This document shows positions 1 to 7,362 of a DNA stretch of 64,000 bases, one piece after another (the first letter of the stretch is position 1; each line of letters opens with the position of its first letter). Origin of the DNA: Paenibacillus_AA sp045062745 (GTDB lineage: Bacteria; Bacillota; Bacilli; Paenibacillales; NBRC-103111); contig NZ_JBJGED010000011.1 of the NCBI RefSeq assembly GCF_045062745.1, forward strand, positions 62,001-126,000, given 5' to 3'. The notes below the pieces were generated by a model. It was not told where the DNA came from and searched no databases. It worked only from the letters and a program-made list of their open reading frames with translations. Made by a program: the position numbers and the translations under genes.

Positions 1-532
1 CGGGTACGGCGCCGATCGCGAACGCCACCCGCCACCCGTAATCGGGAATGACGAAGTAGGCGATGAGCGCCGCCGCGATCCACCCGACAGCCCAAAAGCT
101 CTCCAGCAGGACGACGGCTCTCCCCCGCTCGCGTTCGGACACCGTCTCGGATACGAGCGTAGTGGCGACCGGAAGCTCTCCCCCGAGGCCGAAGCCGGCG
201 ACGAATCGGAGCAAGCAGAGAACGGCGAAGCCTGTCGTCAGAGCGGAGAGCCCGCTGGCGGCGGAGAAGATGAGCAGCGTCCACAGCAGGACGGCGCGGC
301 GTCCGTACCGGTCGGCCAGCGATCCCGCGACAGCCGCTCCGACTGCCATGCCGACGGAGTTGATCGCCGTCAGCAGGCCGATCTGCTGCGGTCCCAAGTG
401 CCATTCCGCGGCGAGCGCGGCCACGATGAACGAGATGAGGCCCACGTCCATAGCGTCGAACATCCAGCTCAGTCCCGCGCTGAGCAGCAGCTTCCTCTGT
501 TTCGAATGTTGCAGGATTGCGGCTTTGTCCAT
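1..532 (-). CDS. MFS transporter, N-terminal part (cut by window edge)
   Basis: This is the N-terminal 177 residues of a major facilitator superfamily permease; the rest lies left of the window. The start ATG at 530-532 has a GGGAGG ribosome-binding site 6 bases upstream. Visible are TM1 with the D-A-M-D-V-G-L signature (about residues 26-32), typical of sugar/aromatic-acid type members, and the loop 2-3 motif G-S-L-A-D-R-Y-G-R-R at residues 70-79. A second motif, R-F-V-A-G-F-G-L-G-G-E-L-P-V, is typical of TM4. It is probably a proton-coupled importer of a sugar or organic acid in the cytoplasmic membrane; the substrate cannot be read from the sequence. Confidence 0.88.
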   Translation of the reverse strand, partial: MDKAAILQHSKQRKLLLSAGLSWMFDAMDVGLISFIVAALAAEWHLGPQQIGLLTAINSVGMAVGAAVAGSLADRYGRRAVLLWTLLIFSAASGLSALTTGFAVLCLLRFVAGFGLGGELPVATTLVSETVSERERGRAVVLLESFWAVGWIAAALIAYFVIPDYGWRVAFAIGAVP

Positions 533-679
533 GAGCGCCTCCCAATCGACTTGTTTGCTAGCACCATCATCTCCTTTTCCCGTGCGGCCTATACTTTCGC
601 CCTTTTAACGAATCCGGATTCCGGGTAATATGAAGAGAAGCCTTGCTCAGATTTACCATATGAACAGGAGGTCGGAGCG

Positions 680-838
680 ATGAAAGTGATGATTACCGCA
701 AAGGAAGCGATGGACAGAGGCATTTGGCCGGAGGTCATGCGGCTGTTCGGAAGAGACCAGAAGGATGAGATTTGGCCGAACGAGGAGTTTATATTGACCG
801 AGGAGCAGGCGAAAAGGCTTGGGCTCTTGAAAGGATAA
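680..838 (+). CDS. Small conserved protein, 52 aa, unknown function
   Basis: A 52-residue open frame starts at an ATG preceded by an excellent AGGAGGT ribosome-binding site 7 bases upstream. The protein is acidic/hydrophilic (M-K-V-M-I-T-A-K-E-A... ending L-T-E-E-Q-A-K-R-L-G-L-L-K-G) with no membrane segment or Cys cluster. It recalls short uncharacterised Paenibacillus/Bacillus proteins that begin with a V-T-A-K-E box and end with a L-T-E-E-E-A motif; that resemblance is from memory. No neighbour suggests a function. Confidence 0.7.
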   Translation: MKVMITAKEAMDRGIWPEVMRLFGRDQKDEIWPNEEFILTEEQAKRLGLLKG

Positions 839-925
839 GCGGACATGCCGTATATCCATGTGAAGAGCCAGAGTCGACTCTTTGAGCGACTGCTGGCCTT
901 GTGTATTTCCGGTGCGTGCGTGGGA

Positions 926-1264
926 TCAATAAGGGATTTTTTTGCAATATCTTCGCATGCATTCGAACGTAAGCCAGACCGCCGCATCATTGCGCATTTT
1001 GAGCGTCAGCTCCTGCTCCTTGTCGACCGTAAGCTTCAGCTGCGAATCCAGCATGTCTCTCATGTTCCCCCGAATGTCCTGAATATTCCGGATGTAGGGC
1101 ATGTAGTCCTCGATGAAGCCATCGGCTCGATCGCGGCTCTTGCTTAGGATCGATTCGGCTTCGCTCTCCGAGATGTGGTACGTTTCCTTCAACAAATCCT
1201 TGATCTCGTCGACCACTTCGGTCCATTCCCGCTCCGTGACGAATTGAGACAATCTCATGCCCAT
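926..1264 (-). CDS. Hypothetical protein, 112 aa, helical
   Basis: I do not recognise a family. The 112-residue protein is charged and predicted helical (repeated E-x-x-x-I/L patterns), with no signal peptide and no membrane segment, so it is probably a soluble cytoplasmic protein. The start ATG (1262-1264) has an AAGGAGGGA-type ribosome-binding site just upstream. It is divergent from the AraC gene at 1427, with about 160 bases between them. It appears monocistronic. Confidence 0.7.
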   Translation of the reverse strand: MGMRLSQFVTEREWTEVVDEIKDLLKETYHISESEAESILSKSRDRADGFIEDYMPYIRNIQDIRGNMRDMLDSQLKLTVDKEQELTLKMRNDAAVWLTFECMRRYCKKIPY

Positions 1265-1361
1265 CCCTCCTTGTCAGCCTACGCAGCACAACTCCGTACA
1301 ACTCCGGACCTGATTATCCTTAGTTTATCAGTCTGGGATAAACAATAGTTATAATCGAATG

Positions 1362-1389
1362 TTACAAAATGGCACTGTATTGCTATAAT
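1362..1389 (+). promoter_or_regulatory. Sigma-A promoter of the AraC gene at 1427
   Basis: TTACAA (1362-1367), a 16-base spacer and a perfect TATAAT (1384-1389) preceded by TG at the extended -10 position. It lies 38 bases before the start codon at 1427. Confidence 0.8.
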
Positions 1390-1397
1390 GGAAGAGA

Positions 1398-1411
1398 TGT
1401 AAACGTTGTCA
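1398..1411 (+). promoter_or_regulatory. cre-like CcpA operator
   Basis: TGTAAACGTTGTCA matches the published cre consensus TGWAARCGYTWNCW at 13 of 14 positions. It sits just downstream of the -10 box, about at the transcription start, where CcpA acts as a roadblock. This suggests carbon catabolite repression of the AraC regulator. Confidence 0.55.
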
Positions 1412-1426
1412 TACAGAGGTGAGAGC

Positions 1427-2320
1427 ATGCGGGTGGATGATTATATTCTGGATGGTCGGCATATGGAGTACCGGTATCGCCATGTTGCGAAAAAGGATTA
1501 TGCGGGATTTTACCATTACCACCGGGGGATCGAGCTCCTCATCGTTCATCGGGGCGAGGGCCACGTGGTCCTGAATCGGAAAATGTACACGCTCGGGCCG
1601 GGCTGCATCATGTTCGTTCAGCCTTTCCAGCTGCATCGCGTGCATTTCGACGTCAGTCCGCTAACCCCCTACGAGCGTACGGTGATTACATTCGAGCCGG
1701 CCTGGTACTTCCCTGCCTTTCAAATGTTTCCCGCCTTGCGCCGCTTCTTCGAGCATATGTGGAAGGACGAGCTGGCGGTTCAGGTGTTTCAGACGGAGCC
1801 CCAGTCCGGTGCATCGGCTGGTACCGGGATCGCTTACTTGGACGCACTGCTCGCCCATTACGCCCCCCATCTGTCTAGGCGTGGAGCGGCGGAGACCGAG
1901 CCGGTGGAACCGGCGTCGCTTCTGCTCTTGGCCCTCTTCGACTTTCTGCAGCCCATGGTGGCGGACACGGACACCGCTCTGCGGGTCCCAAGGCCGGAGC
2001 GGCATGTGGAGAAAATCATGCAATGGATCGAAGAGCATTACGCCGAGCCGTTCGATCTGGAGACGCTCGCGAGCTCGCTGCATCTGTCGAAGCATCACGT
2101 CTCGCATTTGTTCCGGCTCGAGACCGGCAGCAGCCTGACGGACTACTTGATCGCGCGCCGCATCCGGCAAGCGTGCTGGCTGCTCAAGACGGAGTCCATC
2201 TCGATCGAGCAGGTCGGCGCTAGCGTAGGCATCCCGAACTTCTCCTACTTTTGCCGGCTGTTCAAGAAGAGCACCGACATGACGCCGAAGGAATACCGCC
2301 ACCATGCGATGCTGAATTAA
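1427..2320 (+). CDS. AraC-family transcriptional regulator
   Basis: One-component regulator of 297 residues. The N-terminal half is a cupin-like sensing domain (R-G-E-G-H-V-V-L-N then P-F-Q-L-H-R-V). The C-terminal 100 residues carry the two AraC helix-turn-helix motifs (L-E-T-L-A-S-S-L-H-L-S-K-H-H-V-S-H-L-F and I-E-Q-V-G-A-S-V-G-I-P-N-F-S-Y-F-C-R-L-F-K) and the terminal T-P-K-E-Y-R. The ATG at 1427 is chosen over an in-frame TTG at 1406 because AGAGGTGAG lies immediately before it. Such proteins usually activate carbohydrate genes; the HTH_42 gene downstream is the only obvious co-directional target here. Confidence 0.9.
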   Translation: MRVDDYILDGRHMEYRYRHVAKKDYAGFYHYHRGIELLIVHRGEGHVVLNRKMYTLGPGCIMFVQPFQLHRVHFDVSPLTPYERTVITFEPAWYFPAFQMFPALRRFFEHMWKDELAVQVFQTEPQSGASAGTGIAYLDALLAHYAPHLSRRGAAETEPVEPASLLLLALFDFLQPMVADTDTALRVPRPERHVEKIMQWIEEHYAEPFDLETLASSLHLSKHHVSHLFRLETGSSLTDYLIARRIRQACWLLKTESISIEQVGASVGIPNFSYFCRLFKKSTDMTPKEYRHHAMLN

Positions 2321-2332
2321 GGCGCCGATCGA

Positions 2333-2349
2333 CTGACAACCGTTGTCAG
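2333..2349. promoter_or_regulatory. 17-bp palindromic operator overlapping a -35 region
   Basis: CTGACAACCGTTGTCAG is a perfect dyad with 8-base arms around one central base. It ends 10 bases before a TATAAT (2360-2365), so it covers the place where a -35 box would be; no good -35 hexamer is present. It is therefore a likely regulator site for the gene at 2407. Confidence 0.6.
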
Positions 2350-2359
2350 GAGACACCAG

Positions 2360-2365
2360 TATAAT
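2360..2365 (+). promoter_or_regulatory. -10 box (TATAAT) of the HTH_42 gene
   Basis: Perfect TATAAT 41 bases upstream of the ATG at 2407, with no recognisable -35 hexamer 16-18 bases before it. This fits an activator-dependent or repressed promoter using the adjacent dyad. Confidence 0.55.
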
Positions 2366-2406
2366 GGGAATATGAATAATGACAGGAACATTAGGAGTGT
2401 GTGAGG

Positions 2407-3645
2407 ATGGACAGCAAAACTCTTGCAGGGGTTGACGCCGGCATTAGCGGGTATGGCGGGAATGGCGAGTATGACGGGTATGGCCGGAATGGAAGGCTCG
2501 TCGGGGGCGACGGACCCCTGGAGCCGACCCGGGAGGGCGCGCGCGTGTTGGGGCGCCGGGCGCTGAACCGGGCGCTGCTCGCCCGGCAGCTTCTGCTCGA
2601 ACGGTCGACGCTGCCCACGCTCGAGGCGCTCGAGCATCTCGTCGGCCTGCAGGCTCAAGCGCCCCATCCGCCGTATTACGGCTTGTGGGCGCGGCTCGCC
2701 GGCTTTCGCCAGGAGTCGCTGGCGAACTGCATGTTGGAGCGGAGCGCGGTGCGTCTGTCCCTCATGCGCTCCACGATCCACCTCGTCAGCGCGCGGGACG
2801 GCTCCGCGCTGCGGCCCCTGCTCCAGTCCGTGCACGAGCGCGGACTGAACGGCGCCTACGGCCGGCAGCTGGCCGGCCTGGACATGGACGCGCTCGCGGG
2901 CGAGGGCCGAGCGCTCGTAGAAGCGCAGCCGCTGACGCTCGGCGAGCTGGGCAAGCGGATGCGCGAGCGGTGGCCGGACCGGGACGCCCATGCGCTCGCG
3001 ATGGCGGTGCGCACCGCCGTCCCGCTCGTCCAGGTGCCGCCGCGCGGCATCTGGGGCCAGAGCGGACAGGCGGCGCACACGACCGCGGAAGCTTGGCTCG
3101 GCCGCACCGAGACGCCGGCCGAGCTGGAGGAGCTCGTCCTGCGCTACTTGGGCGCCTTCGGGCCGGCCACGGTCAAGGACATGCAGGTGTGGTCGGGCCT
3201 CACTCGCCTGCGCGAAGCGTTCGAGCCGCTCCGGGACCGGCTGCTCGTGTTTCAGGACGAACAGGGGAACGAGCTGTTCGACTTGCCGGATGCGCCGAGG
3301 CCCGATCCGGACACGCCGGCTCCACCCCGATTCCTCGGCGAGTTCGACAACATGCTGTTGTCCTTCGACGACCGGTCCCGCATTATGGCCGAAGCGGACA
3401 AGCCGCGCGTCTTTACCGAGAACGGCATCATCCGGGCGACGATCCTGGTTGACGGCTTCGTCCGCGGCCTGTGGCGCCTCGAGGCGAAGCGCAAGGCGGC
3501 GGTGCTGGAGGTCGAGCCGTTCACCCCGCTCTCCGAGGAGGATCGCCAGGCAATTGCAGACGAAGGCGAACGGCTGCTCGAGTTCGCCGCCTCGCAGACG
3601 AGCCCGGATCAGCGAACCGTTCGGTTCGTCGACCCGGGCTGCTAA
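2407..3645 (+). CDS. Winged-helix DNA-binding domain protein (HTH_42 / DUF1006 family)
   Basis: A 412-residue protein with the hallmarks of the HTH_42 (YcaQ/AlkZ-like) family: L-N-R-A-L-L-A-R-Q-x-L-L near residue 50, L-V-G-L-Q-A-Q-A-P near residue 78 and R-S-T-I-H-L-V-S near residue 120. Characterised members unhook interstrand crosslinks as DNA glycosylases, but this branch is usually annotated only as DNA-binding. AGGAG at 2393 places the start at ATG 2407; a GTG at 2401 is too close to it. The first 40 residues are unusual: Gly/Tyr/Asn-rich, low complexity and absent from the family core. The gene is convergent with 3646-3993 with no gap. Confidence 0.8.
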   Translation: MDSKTLAGVDAGISGYGGNGEYDGYGRNGRLVGGDGPLEPTREGARVLGRRALNRALLARQLLLERSTLPTLEALEHLVGLQAQAPHPPYYGLWARLAGFRQESLANCMLERSAVRLSLMRSTIHLVSARDGSALRPLLQSVHERGLNGAYGRQLAGLDMDALAGEGRALVEAQPLTLGELGKRMRERWPDRDAHALAMAVRTAVPLVQVPPRGIWGQSGQAAHTTAEAWLGRTETPAELEELVLRYLGAFGPATVKDMQVWSGLTRLREAFEPLRDRLLVFQDEQGNELFDLPDAPRPDPDTPAPPRFLGEFDNMLLSFDDRSRIMAEADKPRVFTENGIIRATILVDGFVRGLWRLEAKRKAAVLEVEPFTPLSEEDRQAIADEGERLLEFAASQTSPDQRTVRFVDPGC

Positions 3646-3993
3646 CTACTTGAAATCGGCCCACGTGAAATCAACCGACAGGATGCCGGCCGGGGCGGCC
3701 TTCGCAACCCACGGCTTGCCGGCAGCCGCCTTCGGGTTGCGGAAGCAGACTAGGTTGCTGTGCAAGCCGAACGCCCGGCAGATCGACGGACGGAAGGCAT
3801 GAATGCCGCACTTGTCGCCTTCCGCGTCGTAGAATATGCATGTGCCTCGCAACCGCTGCTGCTGTTCGAGCTCCGATCGCTTCTTGGCCGGCATCGCTTT
3901 CACCTTGCGCTTGATCTCCTTCAGCTCCTGCTCCGTAACCGGCACCGGGCCGCAGCATAAGCCGCGGCACCCTTGGCAGGGCAAGCTCTCCAT
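3646..3993 (-). CDS. YkgJ-family cysteine cluster protein
   Basis: A 115-residue protein with the zinc/iron-chelating Cys pattern of the YkgJ/CxxCxxCC family. It has C-Q-G-C-R-G-L-C-C-G at residues 6-15, then C-I-F-Y-D, C-G-I-H and P-S-I-C-R-A-F-G further on. The family is assumed to bind a metal or Fe-S cluster; its role is unknown. It abuts the end of the HTH_42 gene head-on. It sits 28 bases downstream of the aminotransferase gene on the same strand, so the two may be cotranscribed. Confidence 0.85.
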   Translation of the reverse strand: MESLPCQGCRGLCCGPVPVTEQELKEIKRKVKAMPAKKRSELEQQQRLRGTCIFYDAEGDKCGIHAFRPSICRAFGLHSNLVCFRNPKAAAGKPWVAKAAPAGILSVDFTWADFK

Positions 3994-4021
3994 CCGCCCG
4001 CCTCCTCTCTCATCTGTCCGC

Positions 4022-5305
4022 TCATCCCGCGAGCAGCCGCTTCACGCTGACGAGCCGGACGCACAGGCACAGCACTTCCAGCGCGCGCCCCAGCTCCGCC
4101 AAGGACGGGTATGAAGGTGCGATCCGGATGTTCCGGTCGCGCGGGTCGTGCCCGTACGGGAACGTAGCCCCTGCTTGGGTGAGCGTCACACCGGCCTCGG
4201 CGGCGAGACGGACCACTTCCTTGGCGCAGCCGTCCAGCGTATTCAGGCTGATGAAATAACCGCCGTTCGGCTTCGTCCATGTCGCGATCCGTTTCCCGCC
4301 GAGCTCGGCTTCCAGCGTTCGCAGAATGAGCTCGAACTTCGGCCGAAGAATGTCGGCGTGCTTGGCCATATGCTCCAGAACGCGCGCCTTTGTTTGAAAA
4401 AACTTCACATGACGCAGCTGGTTCAGCTTGTCTGGCCCGATCGTCTGGACGCTCAGCTGCTTGCGGATCGTGTTCAAATTGTCGACGCTCGCTGCCATGA
4501 CCGCCACGCCCGCGCCGGAGAAGCTGATCTTGGACGTCGAGCTGAAGATGAACACCCGGTCCGCATTGCCTGCGTCTTTGCACGCTTCCAGCATATTCCG
4601 AAGCGGGTCCGGCCGGTCGGTCAGATGATGCACCGTATAAGCTTCGTCCCAGAACACGCGGAAATCGGCCGCTTTCGTCTTCATCGACGCCAGACGGCCC
4701 ACCGTTTCGTCCGAGTACGTACCTCCGTCCGGGTTGCTGTATTTGGGCACGCACCAGATCCCTTTGATCGAATCGTCCTCGGCCACGAGCGCCTCAACCC
4801 GGTCCATGTCCGGTCCGCCTTCGACCAGGTCGATCACGATCATCTCAATGCCGAACAGCTCGCAGATGGCGAAGTGCCGGTCATAGCCCGGGCTTGGGCA
4901 CAAAAATTTCACCTTCGGCAGCCGGCACCAAGGCAGCTCGCTTCCGCGCACTCCGTGCAACATCGCCCGGGCCACGGTATCATGCATCAGCGTCAGGCTG
5001 GAAGTACCTCCAACGAGAATCTCCTCCGGGCGGACGTCCAGCAGCTCGGCGAAGAGCTCCTTCGTCTCCGGCAGGCCGTCGAGCCCGCCGTAATTGCGGG
5101 CATCCGTACCATCCCTTGCGATCCAGCCTCCTGCGGAATTCACGGCGTCTAACAGGCCGCTCGACAAGTCCAGCTGCTCCGGGCACGGCTTGCCTCGCGA
5201 CATATCCAGCTTCAGCTTCCGTTCCTTGCACACCGCATATTGCTGCTCGAGGCTCCGCTCGAAGTCCCTTAGCTCCTCCATGCTTTTCGTTTCGTATGCC
5301 GACAT
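4022..5305 (-). CDS. PLP-dependent aminotransferase (aspartate aminotransferase-like)
   Basis: Fold-type I aminotransferase of 427 residues, close to the large Asp-aminotransferase-like family (PF12897 by recognition). Visible are N-Y-G-G-L-D-G-L-P near residue 72, the PLP-pyridine Asp in F-W-D-E-A-Y (D220) and the Schiff-base lysine in S-S-T-S-K-I-S-F-S-G-A-G (K259). The C-terminal R-I-A-P-S-Y-P supplies the substrate-carboxylate Arg. The start at 5305 has GGGAGG 8 bases upstream; an ATG 18 bases earlier lacks a ribosome-binding site. It probably transfers an amino group between an amino acid and a 2-oxo acid in the cytosol; the substrate is not assignable. Confidence 0.85.
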   Translation of the reverse strand: MSAYETKSMEELRDFERSLEQQYAVCKERKLKLDMSRGKPCPEQLDLSSGLLDAVNSAGGWIARDGTDARNYGGLDGLPETKELFAELLDVRPEEILVGGTSSLTLMHDTVARAMLHGVRGSELPWCRLPKVKFLCPSPGYDRHFAICELFGIEMIVIDLVEGGPDMDRVEALVAEDDSIKGIWCVPKYSNPDGGTYSDETVGRLASMKTKAADFRVFWDEAYTVHHLTDRPDPLRNMLEACKDAGNADRVFIFSSTSKISFSGAGVAVMAASVDNLNTIRKQLSVQTIGPDKLNQLRHVKFFQTKARVLEHMAKHADILRPKFELILRTLEAELGGKRIATWTKPNGGYFISLNTLDGCAKEVVRLAAEAGVTLTQAGATFPYGHDPRDRNIRIAPSYPSLAELGRALEVLCLCVRLVSVKRLLAG

Positions 5306-5411
5306 GTAATAGTCCTCCCTCATGATCTCAACCTGTATTGTAAACGATCCGGCGCCGAGATGGTAGAGTGCGAGTCTAAGGATCCGACATTAAAAAAGCC
5401 GGGAGAACCGG

Positions 5412-6137
5412 CTAGGACGCAAAAGGTCCCGATTGCCGTTCCGCCTGGCTTCCGATCTCATCAATTCTGACGAATGCCATGTTCGCCGGGCAAACTTGGT
5501 CGAGAAACAGCTGAAGCGCTTGAAGCATATGCCGAGGCGCGTCCTCATCGGCGCCCAGCGTCTCGCCGCTGTCATGCAGCACGATGATCGCTCCTTCCTT
5601 GCAAGCCTCGAGCAGCCGTTCCTTGATCGTATCGGCCCCGGCGGCGCTTACCCAATCTCCCACGATCACCGACCATAGGATAATGCGGTACCGCTGCAGC
5701 AGCCAAAAGTCAAACAGGTTGAACACTCCCCAAGGGGGCCGATAATGAAGCGGCTTCGACCCGATAATGTTCTCAATCGTATAGGCGGCACGATTCAACT
5801 GCTGCCTGACCGTCCATGGGGACATGATCGCATTCGAGCGGTGGCTGTAGTTATGTATGCCAACAAGGTGGCCGTCCTCGTGCATTCGGCGGATGAGCTC
5901 CGGATACTGTTCGGCCTTTGCGCCCAGGACGAAGAATGTCGCCTTGATCCGGTATCGCTTGAGCAGGTCGAGCAGCTGAGGCGTGAACCTAGGGTCGGGA
6001 CCGTCATCGAACGTCAACGCGATCCCGCGCCCCGTTTGTTCTTTATGTGCGCCGACCCCCAATCCTCGGATGACCAGAGTCGGGATTACCGTATAGACGT
6101 TTACGAACACGATCAAAATCCAAAACGCATGCTTCAT
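5412..6137 (-). CDS. Polysaccharide deacetylase family protein
   Basis: A 241-residue NodB-fold deacetylase behind an N-terminal signal/anchor helix (residues 1-25), so it is likely outside the membrane. Motif 1 T-F-D-D-G-P-D (catalytic base D44, metal ligand D45), motif 2 H-N-Y-S-H-R-S (H95, H99), motif 3 R-P-P-W-G and motif 5 V-L-H-D-S-G are all present, so it should be an active metal-dependent deacetylase. Candidate substrates are peptidoglycan GlcNAc or an acetylated wall polymer. It follows the glycosyltransferase gene by 58 bases on the same strand and may belong to the response regulator/kinase/glycosyltransferase operon. Confidence 0.88.
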   Translation of the reverse strand: MKHAFWILIVFVNVYTVIPTLVIRGLGVGAHKEQTGRGIALTFDDGPDPRFTPQLLDLLKRYRIKATFFVLGAKAEQYPELIRRMHEDGHLVGIHNYSHRSNAIMSPWTVRQQLNRAAYTIENIIGSKPLHYRPPWGVFNLFDFWLLQRYRIILWSVIVGDWVSAAGADTIKERLLEACKEGAIIVLHDSGETLGADEDAPRHMLQALQLFLDQVCPANMAFVRIDEIGSQAERQSGPFAS

Positions 6138-6195
6138 CTCGCCATCTCCCGTTTGTGTAAAGTGTTATGAGAGGCATGCAACATCCGATAGACCA

Positions 6196-7362
6196 TTACC
6201 ACGAGGGCTGGAGCTGTTCGACGGAGCGATAGCTGGCCTCGTGCTGAAGCTGCCACAAACGACGCACCGCATCAGGGGCGGCGTGTTTTCTCTCCAGCTC
6301 CATCGCCTTCTCTTGCATCACCCGCAGCCGCTCCGGATCGCGGATGAGGCGGTCGATCATGTCAGTCAAGGAATGGCCCAAATTGGCTTCGGCCGCCACC
6401 CCCGAGTGGACTAGAAATCTCGCGTTATCCTCCTCTTGCCCGGGCAATGCATTGTACAACACCATGGGCAGCCCCATCGCCAGCGCTTCCGAAGTCGACA
6501 GTCCTCCCGGTTTCGTCACCAGCAGATCGGCTGCGGCCATCAGTTCCGCCACATAGTCGACGTAGCCTTTGACATGGATCGAATGCTTCGATCGCCGTGC
6601 TGCCTCCCCCAATCTCATCTCCACGGCCCGATTGCGGCCGCACACGATGACGAGCTGCAGCCGGCAGGACAGCCGCTCCAGCCCGCGGACGAGGGCAACG
6701 GCGTCCCCGAACAATCCGTACCCCCCGCCCATCCACAGCAATGTGGGCAGCTCCGGATCCAGCCCGTGCTTTTGCCGGATGAGCGGCTTGTCGTAAGACT
6801 CGCGGAAGTCCCGGCGGATCGGGATACCCGACGCTTCGATGTGTTTCGGGCCGATCCCCTTCCCCGCTAAGCTGGTCTTCACATATTCCGATCCTACCAA
6901 GTACAAGTCCGTATGCGGGTAAATCCAATGATTATGGTGTGAATGATCCGTGATGACCGTAGCCGTTCTCGCGTCAGTCAGCCCGTACTGCTTCAGAATC
7001 GACATCGCTCCCGCGGCGAGGGGAAACGTGGAGACCACGAGGGCAGGCTTCGCTTCCCGCAAGAGCCGCACGAGGCGGGAGCTGCCTAGGCGGTTACCTT
7101 TCTTGAGCAGCTTGGACAGCGTATTTTCATTTTTGGTCGCATTATAAATATAGCCGTACACGGAAGGGAACTTCTTCATCCCATGCAAATAAAGAGAACG
7201 GCTGATCCGGTGCAGGTAGGGATGTGTCCATTCCGTGTAGTCGACCAGGTCGATCTTCACATCGGGGTGAAGCTCGCCCGCGGATTGAACGATCGCACGG
7301 GCCGCTTGTTCATGACCATCTCCGTAGCTGCCCGATAAAATCAACCATCTGTTCTCGCTCAT
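6196..7362 (-). CDS. Glycolipid-type glycosyltransferase (MGDG synthase/UgtP-like)
   Basis: A 388-residue GT-B enzyme like UgtP and MGDG synthase. It has an N-terminal S-G-S-Y-G-D-G-H-x-x-A-A acceptor-lipid loop, V-I-T-D-H-S-H-H-N-H-W near residue 136 and the nucleotide-sugar site T-K-P-G-G-L-S-T-S-E-A near residue 288. It probably transfers glucose or galactose to diacylglycerol at the inner membrane face, making lipids and lipoteichoic acid anchors. Its ATG overlaps the kinase stop codon (ATGA, 7359-7362), with AAAGGAG upstream, so it is translationally coupled to the two-component system. The exact acceptor is uncertain. Confidence 0.87.
   Translation of the reverse strand: MSENRWLILSGSYGDGHEQAARAIVQSAGELHPDVKIDLVDYTEWTHPYLHRISRSLYLHGMKKFPSVYGYIYNATKNENTLSKLLKKGNRLGSSRLVRLLREAKPALVVSTFPLAAGAMSILKQYGLTDARTATVITDHSHHNHWIYPHTDLYLVGSEYVKTSLAGKGIGPKHIEASGIPIRRDFRESYDKPLIRQKHGLDPELPTLLWMGGGYGLFGDAVALVRGLERLSCRLQLVIVCGRNRAVEMRLGEAARRSKHSIHVKGYVDYVAELMAAADLLVTKPGGLSTSEALAMGLPMVLYNALPGQEEDNARFLVHSGVAAEANLGHSLTDMIDRLIRDPERLRVMQEKAMELERKHAAPDAVRRLWQLQHEASYRSVEQLQPSW

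Noticed and set aside
870..881. 12-bp palindrome AGAGTCGACTCT
   Set aside because: Short self-complementary site between gene ends with no promoter near; likely chance.
589..990. Minus-strand open frame of 133 codons
   Set aside because: It overlaps the well-supported small gene at 680-838 and has no ribosome-binding site or recognisable protein features.
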